Notes: generated by a model not told the origin, from the letters alone. Shown: positions 48,085 to 57,489, counted from the stretch's first letter. The stretch: 64,000 nucleotides of DNA from Candidatus Nitrotoga sp. SPKER (GCA_003402285.1 QFXG01000015.1:121094-185093); one strand, 5' to 3'. Translations and numbers: made by a program.

Positions 48085-49356
48085 TTAAAAACTGTATTGA
48101 GTGCGGACAGAAATGACAGACGGACTGTCCGTGCGATCCGGGGTGCCGATCCCAGCATTACCAATATCAGCTTCAGCGAGGTAATAATTCAACATCACAC
48201 GTGCATTTGGTTTGACATACCAATTGACGCCTAATGTAATTGACTGCACTTGGCATTCCGACGTACCTGTAGCACAAGGATTAGCGGTCAGGCTCTGATC
48301 TTTATTCTCTACAAAGTTATAACGTGCAGCAACTTCAACTGCACCCCATTTTCCAATTTTTTTAGGTTTGCTAAAGGCACCGCGGTCTTTTTGATAGACT
48401 GTTTTTTCACCCGTTACAAACCAACTAGCCTGCAGGTAATAGGCCTGCAAATCAGAATTTTGCTGTGTACCAGCAACCACATGCGTGTTATCGAGTTTCA
48501 CGGTTGCATATTCTGCCTGTAAAGTGACTGGGCCGATTGCATAGGCTGTTTCTACTGCAAAAATGGTCTCACTATTTTCGTAAGATGATCCCACGCCCAT
48601 ACCAGCAGTACCAAATGACTTTCTAATGCCGCGACGTCCACCATAAATCGCAACCGGATTCGCAGGAATCGATCCCGCTACAGGATTGTCTACGCTGTAA
48701 GAGAGACCCACATGGAAAGTGTTACCTTCTTCAGAAACCGGGACCCAAAATACTCTACCACCATAAGTTAAACCTTTTAGGGGTAATCCCACATGGGCCA
48801 GTTTCATGACATCCACTGCATAGCCAAATTGGTTTGCAATAATCCCTTTATAACCCACGCCCATCAGAAATTGCCGAGCGTTAAAAATACCAGTAGATGA
48901 AGTCGATGGACGTTCCATCATGGTAATTTCATTTGAGCTGGTTAACTCTTCCATACCGCGATACGGCTTAAATTGCCCGATTACAAGATCGCCTCGTCCT
49001 AGTGTAGTTGAAACCCACATTTCACGTGTGCTATCAGGATAAGCACCCGCTGAAAAATCATTCTCAAGTTTATATTTAAAACCATAAAATTTACCTGATA
49101 ACGTTAAGTAAGTACGACGTAAATTGAAGCCATTGCGATCTTCAATAGTTGGTAATTGACTACCAAAAGCTGGAAATGCAGAATCAATATTATCCTTGTT
49201 GAACAGATGTCCATCTAAATGGATACGTCCACCTATTGCCATCTCAAAACGACCTTCTTCCGTCTTAATGTTCAAATCGTCCTTAATTTTACCCGGATCT
49301 GCATTAGCTGAAGCTATGCAAGCTCCCAAAAATACTACTGACATAATATGTTCCAC
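48085..49356 (-). CDS. OprP/OprO-type porin, 5' end possibly damaged
   Basis: The product (423 residues) is a beta-barrel of the phosphate-selective porin family (Porin_O_P): GRIHLDGHLFN near residue 43, FNLRRTYLTLSGKFYGFKYKLENDF-type strands near 75, GQFKPYRGMEELTSSNEITMMERP near 127, and a C-terminal phenylalanine (VRTQYSF) as expected for outer-membrane assembly. The start is weak: a GTG at 49356 or an ATG at 49344 gives a hydrophobic stretch ending ASANA-DP but without the basic residues of a normal signal peptide. An IS30-family remnant ends 10 bases upstream, so the original start and promoter were probably removed. Confidence 0.82.
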   Translation of the reverse strand: MEHIMSVVFLGACIASANADPGKIKDDLNIKTEEGRFEMAIGGRIHLDGHLFNKDNIDSAFPAFGSQLPTIEDRNGFNLRRTYLTLSGKFYGFKYKLENDFSAGAYPDSTREMWVSTTLGRGDLVIGQFKPYRGMEELTSSNEITMMERPSTSSTGIFNARQFLMGVGYKGIIANQFGYAVDVMKLAHVGLPLKGLTYGGRVFWVPVSEEGNTFHVGLSYSVDNPVAGSIPANPVAIYGGRRGIRKSFGTAGMGVGSSYENSETIFAVETAYAIGPVTLQAEYATVKLDNTHVVAGTQQNSDLQAYYLQASWFVTGEKTVYQKDRGAFSKPKKIGKWGAVEVAARYNFVENKDQSLTANPCATGTSECQVQSITLGVNWYVKPNARVMLNYYLAEADIGNAGIGTPDRTDSPSVISVRTQYSF

Positions 49357-49365
49357 AGCGCAAGT

Positions 49366-49737
49366 TCAAGCTTGAAGTGCAACGCCTGGCTTGAAGAATA
49401 CCTGACTGGGTGTTTGGTACTTAAGCCTTTTTCTGGGTCGGTTGTTTAATCTGAACATTGCCATATCAATCTCCTGTTGTGTAATGGTGGTGAAGTCCCG
49501 ATTTTTTGGAAAGTACTTCCGTACCAATCAATTTGTGTTTTCGTTAGCGCCTCGCTTCCATGACGAGTAAGGGTTTGGAATCGTGTCTCGCCGGTCGATA
49601 TTGCCGTAACGCTTCTTGCGTTACTTCTGGCAGCGCAGAATCTTCATAACAAACCACCAGCACGTTTGTCGTGCATAAACACTAATACACCGTCTCCGGA
49701 AGACATAAATCTGGTATCGCTCTTCTTGGGGAGCGCG
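49366..49737 (-). pseudogene. IS30-family transposase remnant with internal deletions
   Basis: Read leftward, one frame gives QEERYQIYV (the family's N-terminal block), then, after a deletion, LRCQK-stop-RKKRYGNIDRRDTIPN, and after another deletion SSWKRGANENTN-stop-LVRKYFP, FTTITQQEIDMAM and NNRPRKRLKYQTPSQVFF up to the stop at 49366. Two in-frame stops and at least two deletions relative to IS30 transposases of about 320-340 residues show it is dead. The catalytic DDE core is largely missing. It abuts the 5' end of the porin gene. Confidence 0.82.
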
Positions 49738-49877
49738 CAGCGAGGGGGCGCAGCCTGTGTTTAGTTCATTTGTGTAATTTCGACTGGCTGGTCAAAAGGC
49801 ATGGATGCTACCGCATCCCGCCCATCTGACCTGCGGTACTCAAAATTGCACTTTCATCCTAAAATTCGCCTTTTGAT

Positions 49878-50648
49878 TTATTTGCATGAACTCAAAAATA
49901 AACGACGGAAATTTATTGTTGTAGCGTGCCCCACCTCTGCAACAGAAATGCCACGCAATTTCGCTATTTCTTCCGCTACATGTTTAACATAAGCGGGTTG
50001 GTTGAGTTTGCCGCGATAGGGTACCGGAGCGAGATAGGGTGAGTCAGTTTCAATCAATATGCGCTCAAGTGGAATATGACGCGCGACTTCTTTTAGCGAA
50101 ATAGCATTTTTGAAAGTAACGATTCCGGAAAAAGAAATGTAGAAATTCATTTCAATGGCTGCTTGGGCAACTTCCAGGCTTTCGGTAAAACAGTGCATGA
50201 CGCCGCCAATTTCGGCAGCACCTTCTTCAACCATAAGACGCAAGGTGTCCTGTGCTGCTTCACGGGTGTGAATAATAAGAGGTTTGCGGCACTCACGCGC
50301 AGCGCGAATATGGGTGCGAAAGCGCGCACGCTGCCACTCTAGATCCCCTTTTAAACGAAAATAATCGAGGCCGGTTTCCCCGATAGCAATGACTTTAGGG
50401 TGTTGTGCGAGCTGTACCAGGAGGGCTTGCGTTGGCTCTGTATCAGACTCATGGTCTGGGTGTACGCCAACCGAAGCATAGATGTGCTCATGTTGCTCTG
50501 ACAACAGTTGAATTTGAGGAAAATCTTCTAAATTTACCGAAACGCACAGTGCGTGAGTAATCTCGTTCTGGCGCATGTTTGCCAAAACCTCATCGAAGAT
50601 TGCAGTTAGTTCCGGGAAATTGATGTGACAATGCGAATCTATAAACAT
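49878..50648 (-). CDS. TatD-family metal-dependent hydrolase (YcfH type)
   Basis: The product (256 residues) is an amidohydrolase-fold DNase/hydrolase with the metal ligands in FIDSHCHINF at the N terminus, IAIGETGLDYF near residue 92, IIHTREA near residue 125, GVMHCFTES near 149 and ILIETDSPYLAP near 196. TatD proteins have 3'-5' exonuclease and DNase activity. It follows holB on the same strand after 52 bases. In many relatives a pilZ gene stands between holB and tatD; it is absent here. Confidence 0.93.
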   Translation of the reverse strand: MFIDSHCHINFPELTAIFDEVLANMRQNEITHALCVSVNLEDFPQIQLLSEQHEHIYASVGVHPDHESDTEPTQALLVQLAQHPKVIAIGETGLDYFRLKGDLEWQRARFRTHIRAARECRKPLIIHTREAAQDTLRLMVEEGAAEIGGVMHCFTESLEVAQAAIEMNFYISFSGIVTFKNAISLKEVARHIPLERILIETDSPYLAPVPYRGKLNQPAYVKHVAEEIAKLRGISVAEVGHATTINFRRLFLSSCK

Positions 50649-50700
50649 AGAGGTTATTGAGTGGAAGATTATGATGATGCTCGCGTGATTGTCCCAAGTT

Positions 50701-51792
50701 TTATATATCGGTTTTTAGCATTATGTGCCGGTAAGATAACAGGATAGATTCAAATAATAGCTTGGGATTCAAAGGATGCAACGCCTCACGTTTTGCAACA
50801 ATTAACTCATTTTGATAATGTAGCAGGTTAAACATGGGAATATTATTGGATAGATTTTTTATTAAATCAAAAAGATGAGGATGATATCTAACCTTGCCTG
50901 TGAGCTTTATGCTGCTTAAATCATAGCACCATTGCTGTAGCCAATGAATGACATGAATCGGTTCTATGCGCTGCAACTGTTCGGCCAAAGTAAATACGTC
51001 GAATTGGGCGGGCTGTTTGATTTCCTGCAAAAAAAAATTGTACTCACTTTCCCCTATAGCTTCCTCAGCCAGGCGTGCCGCTAGTAAGGGAGCAAAGCCA
51101 GCCCGTGTCAGCATTGTTACTGGATTGGCATAGTTCTGTTGTTGCAGCCAAGTAGAGCTGGCCTCGAGTGATGGCATTGGAGCCGTGAGAGTCAGGCAGC
51201 GACTTACGATGGTAGGTAGTAATTGCTGTGGTTTATGGCTCACCAAAATTATCAGCATCCGCTCGGAGGGCTCCTCCAGCGTTTTGAGTAATGCATTAGC
51301 TGCATTGGTATTCATTGCTTCCGCGGGATAAATCAGCACTACACGATGACCACCTTGATGGGTGGACAGATTGATGAAATTTGCGAGCGAGCGTACTTGA
51401 TGAATAGAAATTTCTTTGCTCGGTTTTTTTCCTTTTTTCTGTTGTTCTTCAAAAGCTTCTTCAGCGATTCTTTTTGAACAATTCTTCAATGTCAAAGATG
51501 CTTGAGTTTCACTGGATTGCTGCATTTCGATCGACTGTGTACCTGATAGCAGCAAACGGAAATCAGGGTGAGTACCTTGTTCAAACCAGTGACAAGAAAT
51601 GCAGTCTTGGCACGCTAAATTGTTGCCTGACGATTTTTTGCACAGTAATGAGCGGGCGAGATTCATAGCGAAATCTAACTTACCGATTCCTTGCGGCCCT
51701 TTTAATAAAATTGCATGCGGTAAACGTGCACGCAATCCGATCCAGCGTTGCCAAAGTTCATCTTGCCATGCGTAAAGTTCATTCATTAACAA
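50701..51792 (-). CDS. holB: DNA polymerase III subunit delta'
   Basis: The product (363 residues) is the clamp-loader delta' subunit. The N-terminal AAA-type domain has the degenerate P-loop LLKGPQGIGKLDFA, a zinc site with four cysteines (LLCKKSSG, LACQDCISCHWF near residues 50-68), the Walker B-like region VVLIYPAEAMNTNAANALLKTLEEPSE near residue 160 (quoted in part: AANALLKTLEEP), and LVSHKPQQLLPTI. Delta' does not hydrolyse ATP but supplies the arginine finger. It is cotranscribed with tatD; the usual upstream tmk is not adjacent. Confidence 0.9.
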   Translation of the reverse strand: MLMNELYAWQDELWQRWIGLRARLPHAILLKGPQGIGKLDFAMNLARSLLCKKSSGNNLACQDCISCHWFEQGTHPDFRLLLSGTQSIEMQQSSETQASLTLKNCSKRIAEEAFEEQQKKGKKPSKEISIHQVRSLANFINLSTHQGGHRVVLIYPAEAMNTNAANALLKTLEEPSERMLIILVSHKPQQLLPTIVSRCLTLTAPMPSLEASSTWLQQQNYANPVTMLTRAGFAPLLAARLAEEAIGESEYNFFLQEIKQPAQFDVFTLAEQLQRIEPIHVIHWLQQWCYDLSSIKLTGKVRYHPHLFDLIKNLSNNIPMFNLLHYQNELIVAKREALHPLNPKLLFESILLSYRHIMLKTDI

Positions 51793-52039
51793 ATTTACAT
51801 TTATTCAAATAATTTTTAAGCAAATCACAATTAGCTTTAATTTTTAAGCTTATTGAATAGCGCCAGTTATCACACATTTGTGTTGCAAATTAATATTCAG
51901 GTATCTCCACCGATGCTATCGCTATTGAGAGAATTACAGAAACAAAGAGTCTTGATATATCGCGGGTAATGCAGCTCTGACGAGTATTGAATTAAATTTG
52001 ACGGTATTTACTGCATTTTCACTAAATGCCTCAGCATAT

Positions 52040-53017
52040 TCACTGCCCTCTATAGCGAACTGAATCGGCGACCTGCATTACTGTACGTGGAGGGACTTCA
52101 CCAACCACTGTTACAAAATAATCACCCTTTTCTTTACTGTAAACATTGATGGCCCCTCGACTGGATAAGCCCAGTTTTCTATTAAAATGATTTCCCAATG
52201 TTTCGATAAACACTGAAATGCCAGCCAATCCGTCGGAAAATACAAAATGAATCACGTCTGTCTTTTTACCAGGCAGCAGGCGGCGTACTTCCATGATTTT
52301 CTTAAATCCGGAAGGAATGGCAACGATTTTCCAATCGTTTGCTGCAGTCTGTGTGCTGGTTTCAGACGGCGTGGCAAAATGAGATTGCTGCTGTAAGGTG
52401 GGCGTCGACTGCCCCGTTATCACTGGCGTACGCTCAATGTCACCGCCTATTTTTAGCTGGATAAAAGTGTATTGCTCCACCACCTGTCTGCGTTCGTCCA
52501 GCACGACAGCTTTTAACAACAAGCCGGAATCCCGATGTGCCCACATTTTATGGGTATAGCGCAGTGTATCTTTAGGCTGAAATACGATGGCTTGAGTATC
52601 AAAACCAGCGATGCGTGCCTGCTCGGCAGTATGAATCAAGTAATTCTCGTTAAGTGCAGATAGTTGTTCCGGTAGCAGAGCAGGGAAACTTTTACCGCTA
52701 TATTGCCTTTCGACCTGTATGGCTTTGTGGTCACCCAAATACCACAAAATTTCTTTGTTATTACGGATAAATTCACGACGTGGGCCTTCCAGATTTTCGA
52801 GTTTCTCGTGTTCACCATTCCGGTCAGAAATGTGAGTAATCCGCGCGGTCTCCATATTACCGTTATGCTGATATACAAAAGTTCCACTGTAATCGGTTTG
52901 GTGTGTAGCAAAGGCAATCGTTTGTAGCCAATCCAAGTCAACCTGCCTGCCAGCGTCGGCGAATGCTGGAGTGACGGCAAAAAATGAAACCACGATCAGC
53001 GCAAATCTGCCCTTCAT
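52040..53017 (-). CDS. rseB: Sigma-E regulatory protein RseB/MucB
   Basis: The product (325 residues) has a signal peptide (MKGRFALIVVSFFAVTPAFA) and the two-domain MucB/RseB fold, with YSGTFVYQHNGNMETARITH near residue 43 and the C-terminal domain from about 225 (VAIPSGFKKIMEVRR). In the periplasm RseB binds RseA and protects it from cleavage until lipoproteins or lipopolysaccharide signals are sensed. It begins 2 bases after rseA. The downstream mucD/degP protease gene often found in this operon is missing. Confidence 0.92.
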   Translation of the reverse strand: MKGRFALIVVSFFAVTPAFADAGRQVDLDWLQTIAFATHQTDYSGTFVYQHNGNMETARITHISDRNGEHEKLENLEGPRREFIRNNKEILWYLGDHKAIQVERQYSGKSFPALLPEQLSALNENYLIHTAEQARIAGFDTQAIVFQPKDTLRYTHKMWAHRDSGLLLKAVVLDERRQVVEQYTFIQLKIGGDIERTPVITGQSTPTLQQQSHFATPSETSTQTAANDWKIVAIPSGFKKIMEVRRLLPGKKTDVIHFVFSDGLAGISVFIETLGNHFNRKLGLSSRGAINVYSKEKGDYFVTVVGEVPPRTVMQVADSVRYRGQ

Positions 53018-53019
53018 GG

Positions 53020-53511
53020 CTACTTATCCTCCTGATGACGTGCCACTGTATGAACATAGGAAGTCATACCATAGACATCGGAACTGGGTGAAAACTCCTG
53101 ATGGGCTATCAGATAATCATCCACACCGTTAGCAGGCAAGCTGGCAGGATGTACTGTATTTGACTGTAACATGGCGAATTGTGGAGTAGTTTCAGGCCCA
53201 ATTTGCACCGATAGCCATGCTACTAGTGTTAATGCCATAACCGAAGCAGCAGCAGAAACCGCGAACCATCGGACATTATGGCTAACGCGACTGTGCGGTG
53301 CGATAACTGTCGGTTCGGCCTGTAAACGCTCCCGTATGGCAATATTGATATTGGAATGAGCATGATTGGACTGGCGCATTACATCGCTAATCAGATGGTA
53401 GGTTCGCCATTCATCATGTTTGTCAGGATTTCGTTTTAATTTATCGAGAAGCGCTTCCGCATCGTCATCGAACAACTCACCATCCATTAATGCTGAAATT
53501 TCCTGCTTCAT
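53020..53511 (-). CDS. rseA: Anti-sigma-E factor RseA
   Basis: The product (163 residues) has an N-terminal cytoplasmic anti-sigma domain (ISALMDGELFDDDAEALLDKL), one membrane helix (ASVMALTLVAWLSVQIG near residue 90) and a short periplasmic end. It binds and holds RpoE at the membrane until regulated proteolysis. I chose the ATG at 53511, with GAGGTG about 7 bases before it; a GTG at 53520 would overlap rpoE. It starts 2 bases after the rpoE stop. Confidence 0.9.
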   Translation of the reverse strand: MKQEISALMDGELFDDDAEALLDKLKRNPDKHDEWRTYHLISDVMRQSNHAHSNINIAIRERLQAEPTVIAPHSRVSHNVRWFAVSAAASVMALTLVAWLSVQIGPETTPQFAMLQSNTVHPASLPANGVDDYLIAHQEFSPSSDVYGMTSYVHTVARHQEDK

Positions 53512-53513
53512 GT

Positions 53514-54113
53514 TCACCACCTCTTATCTTTACTCGTTCCCAGCAATGGCCGTAAATTTGTTGCAATCGCCTCACGCGCTCGAAAAATACGAGAGCGCAC
53601 GGTGCCAACCGGACAATTCATCGCGGCTGCGATTTCTTCATAACTCAATTCTTCTATTTCACGCAACGTGAGTGCAGTACGTAGATCGTCAGGCAACTCA
53701 TTCAAAGAAGAGTTCACTACATCGACCACTTGTTTACTCATTAATTCATTTTCAGGGGTGCTGACTTCATGTAACAACCCCGCATCTTCGAAGCCTTCCG
53801 ACTCTTCCGCATCAAATAAGGTAGTGGTTGGAGCGCGTCTCTTGAGCGTTTGTAGATGATTTTTAGCGGTATTAATGCCAATGCGATACAGCCAGGTGTA
53901 GAACGCACTTTCCCCGCGAAACGTCGGCAAGGCACGATAAGCCTTGATAAAAGCATCTTGGGTCACGTCCTCGACCTCAGTTGAATCGCGCACGAAACGC
54001 GAAATTAATCGCGCCAGACGACGCTGATATTTGGCAGCCAACAATTCGAAGGCGTGTTTATCCCCGCGCTGCGCGCGATCAACCAATTGCTGATCGACTT
54101 CCTTCTCGCTCAT
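53514..54113 (-). CDS. rpoE: RNA polymerase sigma factor RpoE (AlgU)
   Basis: The product (199 residues) is an ECF sigma factor. Region 2 includes FVRDSTEVEDVTQDAFIKAYRA near residue 40 (quoted in part: EVEDVTQDAFIKAYRA) and FRGESAFYTWLYRIGIN, and region 4 is LREIEELSYEEIAAAMNCP followed by GTVRSRIFRAREAI. It directs the envelope stress response. The operon order rpoE-rseA-rseB is conserved. The 235-base upstream gap contains a TATAAT-type -10 hexamer on this strand near 54195-54200. Confidence 0.95.
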   Translation of the reverse strand: MSEKEVDQQLVDRAQRGDKHAFELLAAKYQRRLARLISRFVRDSTEVEDVTQDAFIKAYRALPTFRGESAFYTWLYRIGINTAKNHLQTLKRRAPTTTLFDAEESEGFEDAGLLHEVSTPENELMSKQVVDVVNSSLNELPDDLRTALTLREIEELSYEEIAAAMNCPVGTVRSRIFRAREAIATNLRPLLGTSKDKRW

Positions 54114-54194
54114 GCTGTTACCTTAAGTTTTTCATGCCGCCTTAAAGACGGCTCGCTAGTGCCGTACAATTTTTGATGATGGTATTTTAATGAA

Positions 54195-54200
54195 ATTATA
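54195..54200 (-). promoter_or_regulatory. Candidate -10 box upstream of rpoE
   Basis: Read on the minus strand this is a perfect TATAAT, 82 bases before the rpoE start. A good -35 at normal spacing is not visible (a TTGAAA lies only 12 bases upstream of it), so this is a weak prediction. Confidence 0.3.
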
Positions 54201-54348
54201 CAAGGTTTTAACTTTCAAGATTTCGACTATTCAAGTAAATTGACCGTGGCGTAGCAACAATGGTACCGGTTAGAGAGCTTTGTGTTCAAGCCACAACAGA
54301 TTCAATTTGATAACAATGTGAAAATAATTGTGACACGATAATTTTAAC

Positions 54349-55674
54349 CTACTGAATAATTGATAAAATATTCCTTGCACACAACATTCCGCTCATCACT
54401 GCACCTTCCAGCGTAGCCGGATAATCACCTGCTGTGTAATCACCCGCTAATAATATGTTTGCAAGCGGTGTGATATAGGCAGGGCGAGGTAGATTGGTTT
54501 CACAGGAGAAGGTGGCGCGTTTCTCTGCAATAACCTTATGCCACAAAGGTGCTTTCATTATTCCAAGTTGTTCACATATCTCTTGCGCTACGTGCTGTGC
54601 TAACAGTTCATGTTTCAAACTTTGATGTTTCCCTTGCGCGCTAATGACGGCGGCGATGAGGCCGCGCTGTCCGGCGATCTGTCCTTTATCAAACAACCAT
54701 TGAGTAAAGCAGCGGTCTAAACCCAGCATCGGTTGTAGCAAGCGCACCTGTTCGGGGTATTGTAGATATACGGTGTAAATGGGTTGATGCGGAATGGCTG
54801 CAATCTGCTCAGCTATTAATGCGAGTGGTGGCACGGTACGGAACAGTCGTGCAGCCGTAATAGATGAGGCTGCACAGATGACATGGCTGAATAGTTGGGT
54901 ATGCACTGAGGCTATTGTAGTTGGCCGGGTAATTAATTCGATTGTATCGCCATGCGGAATGATGGCTTCTACGCTGCAAGCGGTAAGCACTGTGCCTCTA
55001 TGTTGCTTGACATATTCAGTTGCCCGTTTTGGAAAGAGGGCTGTGAGATCAATACGTGGCAATAACATATCGCTATCACTGCGCAAACCGTTCAGACTGT
55101 CGCGCAATACATGCAGTAAGATTTGAGCAGAGGCAATGTGTATCGGTGTGTTGAGTGCCGAAATGCAGAGCGGCTCCCAAAGTAATCGTATCAGCTCGTC
55201 ACCCTGGTTATGCTTACGTAGCAATTCTAATACACTGATATCGTGTGGTAAGGTGAAATTAATGCGACCTAGCGTCAGCATAAACCGTGCGGCACGTAAG
55301 CGCTCACCGAATGACAGTCCTTTTGCGCCAAGCAAACCAGCCAGTAGATGAAGGGGCGCGGGCAGGTGGGAGGCTTTTAATTCAAAGCGATTGTGTAGTG
55401 TGAGTTGCAGCGGTAAACGTAAGAAGTCGTGTTCGATGCTGCCGCCGACTTGTTTAATAAGCTGTAATGTATGGTGATAGCAGCCAAGCAGAATGTGCTG
55501 ACCATTATCGAGCTGAATATTGTTATGCCGCACGCCGCGCGCGCGACCGCCCAGTTGTTTGGCGCTTTCAAATACCGTAACCGGAACATTTGCTGCAGCG
55601 AGGGTAACGGCGGCGGCCATGCCAGCGTAGCCGCCGCCAATAATGGCGACAGAGTAGTTTTTATTATTACTCAC
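54349..55674 (-). CDS. hpnE: Squalene-associated FAD-dependent desaturase HpnE
   Basis: The product (441 residues) is an FAD flavoprotein of the amine oxidase/phytoene desaturase type, with the dinucleotide motif VAIIGGGYAGMAAA at the N terminus, FESAKQLGGRARG near residue 38, and ILLAGDYTAGDYPATLEGAV near the end. HpnE converts hydroxysqualene to squalene. I chose the GTG at 55674 (MSNNKNYSVAII), which fits the family; another GTG at 55737 opens a longer, unconserved N terminus. It is the last gene of hpnC-hpnD-hpnE. Confidence 0.9.
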   Translation of the reverse strand: MSNNKNYSVAIIGGGYAGMAAAVTLAAANVPVTVFESAKQLGGRARGVRHNNIQLDNGQHILLGCYHHTLQLIKQVGGSIEHDFLRLPLQLTLHNRFELKASHLPAPLHLLAGLLGAKGLSFGERLRAARFMLTLGRINFTLPHDISVLELLRKHNQGDELIRLLWEPLCISALNTPIHIASAQILLHVLRDSLNGLRSDSDMLLPRIDLTALFPKRATEYVKQHRGTVLTACSVEAIIPHGDTIELITRPTTIASVHTQLFSHVICAASSITAARLFRTVPPLALIAEQIAAIPHQPIYTVYLQYPEQVRLLQPMLGLDRCFTQWLFDKGQIAGQRGLIAAVISAQGKHQSLKHELLAQHVAQEICEQLGIMKAPLWHKVIAEKRATFSCETNLPRPAYITPLANILLAGDYTAGDYPATLEGAVMSGMLCARNILSIIQ

Positions 55675-55804
55675 AATACCAATTCTCTGTTCGCTTTGAG
55701 CGTCGCGTGCGAAGTGCTTAAAATTAATTCGGCTCACTCCGACTTAAGCGTAAATGCATTGTATAGATTTAGAACAAACCCCAGACCAAGCAGTTTCAAA
55801 GGGC

Positions 55805-56650
55805 TTAGTTTTTCACCCATGTCTTCCATGCCAGCCACAGTTTACGTAGCGGAGTGAGTGAAACACGCTCTTTTAGCACATGACAGCCACTGGCAACGAT
55901 TTCTTCCAGAGTAGCTCTATAAATTGCCGCCATGATAAGACCGGTGCGCTGCGCCTTGCGATCTACAGCCGGCAGTTGCTCGAATGCTCGCTGGTAGTAG
56001 CGCTGTGCGCGATCAATTTGAAACTGCATTAGTTTTTGAAAGCCTTCGCTTTCCTTGTTATCCAAGATATCGTTGACGTGCACACCAAAAAGCGCCAACT
56101 CCCCAAGTGGCAGGTAGATGCGCCCGCGTCGAGCATCTTCGCCCACGTCACGGATAATATTAGTAAGTTGAAAGGCCAGGCCAAGATCGTGTGCATATTT
56201 GAGCGTATTGCGGTCGGTGTAGCCAAAAATTTCCGCAGCGAGTAATCCCACTACCGAAGCGACGCGATAACAATACTGTTGCAAAGCTTTGAAATCGGCA
56301 TATTGGTGCTGCTGCAAGTCCATTTCCATGCCGTCAATAATCTCGTGGAAATGCTCTTGTGGCAAGTTGTATTGCTTGACTACCGGTATCAATGCCCGTG
56401 TGACCGGGTGTTGCGGCGTTCCTGTATAAATAGTCGTCACTTCGGTATGCCACCACGCCAGCGTAGTGCGTGCCACGTTCTCGTCCGAACTTTCGTCCAC
56501 AACGTCGTCTACTTCGCGACAAAACGCATATAACGCGGTGATAGCGCGGCGCTTGTCGGGCGGCAGAAACATAAAGCTATAGTAAAAGCTCGAACCGCTT
56601 TGAGCTGCCTTGTCTTTGCAATATTGATCGGGAGTCATATTAATTTGCAA
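55805..56650 (-). CDS. hpnD: Presqualene diphosphate synthase HpnD
   Basis: The product (281 residues) is a head-to-head prenyl synthase. Substrate-binding aspartates are visible in FCREVDDVVDES near residue 43 and NIIRDVGEDARRGRIYLP near residue 164, with SFYYSFMFLPP at the start. It condenses two farnesyl diphosphates to presqualene diphosphate. It lies 23 bases after hpnC on the same strand; hpnE follows after about 130 bases. Confidence 0.94.
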   Translation of the reverse strand: MQINMTPDQYCKDKAAQSGSSFYYSFMFLPPDKRRAITALYAFCREVDDVVDESSDENVARTTLAWWHTEVTTIYTGTPQHPVTRALIPVVKQYNLPQEHFHEIIDGMEMDLQQHQYADFKALQQYCYRVASVVGLLAAEIFGYTDRNTLKYAHDLGLAFQLTNIIRDVGEDARRGRIYLPLGELALFGVHVNDILDNKESEGFQKLMQFQIDRAQRYYQRAFEQLPAVDRKAQRTGLIMAAIYRATLEEIVASGCHVLKERVSLTPLRKLWLAWKTWVKN

Positions 56651-56673
56651 TCAACGATAACGGGCTGATTGAT

Positions 56674-57489
56674 TTAAAAACTAAATGGTGCACTTTTGCC
56701 CAGCATGATAACCCAGTCGAATGGTCGCAACACAGGACGTTGGCGAAACATGTCGAACTGCACGGCTTCAAGTTTGTCGAGAATACGGTTGCCGCCCGCA
56801 ATGATGAGTCGCATTTCTATGCCAATACGGCCGGTGAGTATGCTGCCGAGCGGGGCGCCGCTGCGCATCAGGTCGCGTGTACGCTGAACCTGAAACTGCA
56901 TGAGCTGCTGCCATTCCTTATTTACGCGGCTTTCCGCAATATGTGTTTCAGTGACGCCAAAGTGCGTCATTTCGTCTTGCGGCAAATAGATGCGGTCAAT
57001 AGCATAATCTTTCGTGACGTCCTGCCAAAAATTGATGAGTTGCAGGCTGGTACAGATGGCATCGGAATATGTCAGGTTGGGGGGAGTGGCTTCTTCATAC
57101 AGATGTAACAACAATCTGCCGACCGGATTAGCGGAACGACGACAGTAATCCAGCACTTCGTCAAAATTGGCGTAGCGTTTTTTGAGCACATCTTGCGAGA
57201 AAGCATCAAGTAGATCGTGAAATAATTGCAACGGCAATTGGTGCTGTGCAATGATTTCCGCTAAATCTCGGAATAAAGGCGTCAACGGTGCTTCATTGGC
57301 GGCAATACGCGCAAGTTCACTACGAAATCCATTAAGCGCCGTAAAACGTTCTTCATTTTGGAGATCACCCTCATCGGCGAAATCGTCAGCCTGACGCGCA
57401 AAATGGTAAATTATCTCAACTGCTCGCCGCAAGCGCTTAGGCAGAAGGATAGAAGCAACAGGAAAATTTTCGTAGTGATCGACGGCCAT
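56674..57489 (-). CDS. hpnC: Hydroxysqualene synthase HpnC
   Basis: The product (271 residues) belongs to the squalene/phytoene synthase family and turns presqualene diphosphate into hydroxysqualene. The diagnostic motifs are YHFARQADDFADEGD near residue 28 and LQLINFWQDVTKD near residue 147, with DRIYLPQDEM after it. The start context VDHYENFPVASILLP matches the family. With HpnD and HpnE it makes squalene without the single-enzyme route. A squalene-hopene cyclase gene is not in this window. Confidence 0.94.
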   Translation of the reverse strand: MAVDHYENFPVASILLPKRLRRAVEIIYHFARQADDFADEGDLQNEERFTALNGFRSELARIAANEAPLTPLFRDLAEIIAQHQLPLQLFHDLLDAFSQDVLKKRYANFDEVLDYCRRSANPVGRLLLHLYEEATPPNLTYSDAICTSLQLINFWQDVTKDYAIDRIYLPQDEMTHFGVTETHIAESRVNKEWQQLMQFQVQRTRDLMRSGAPLGSILTGRIGIEMRLIIAGGNRILDKLEAVQFDMFRQRPVLRPFDWVIMLGKSAPFSF

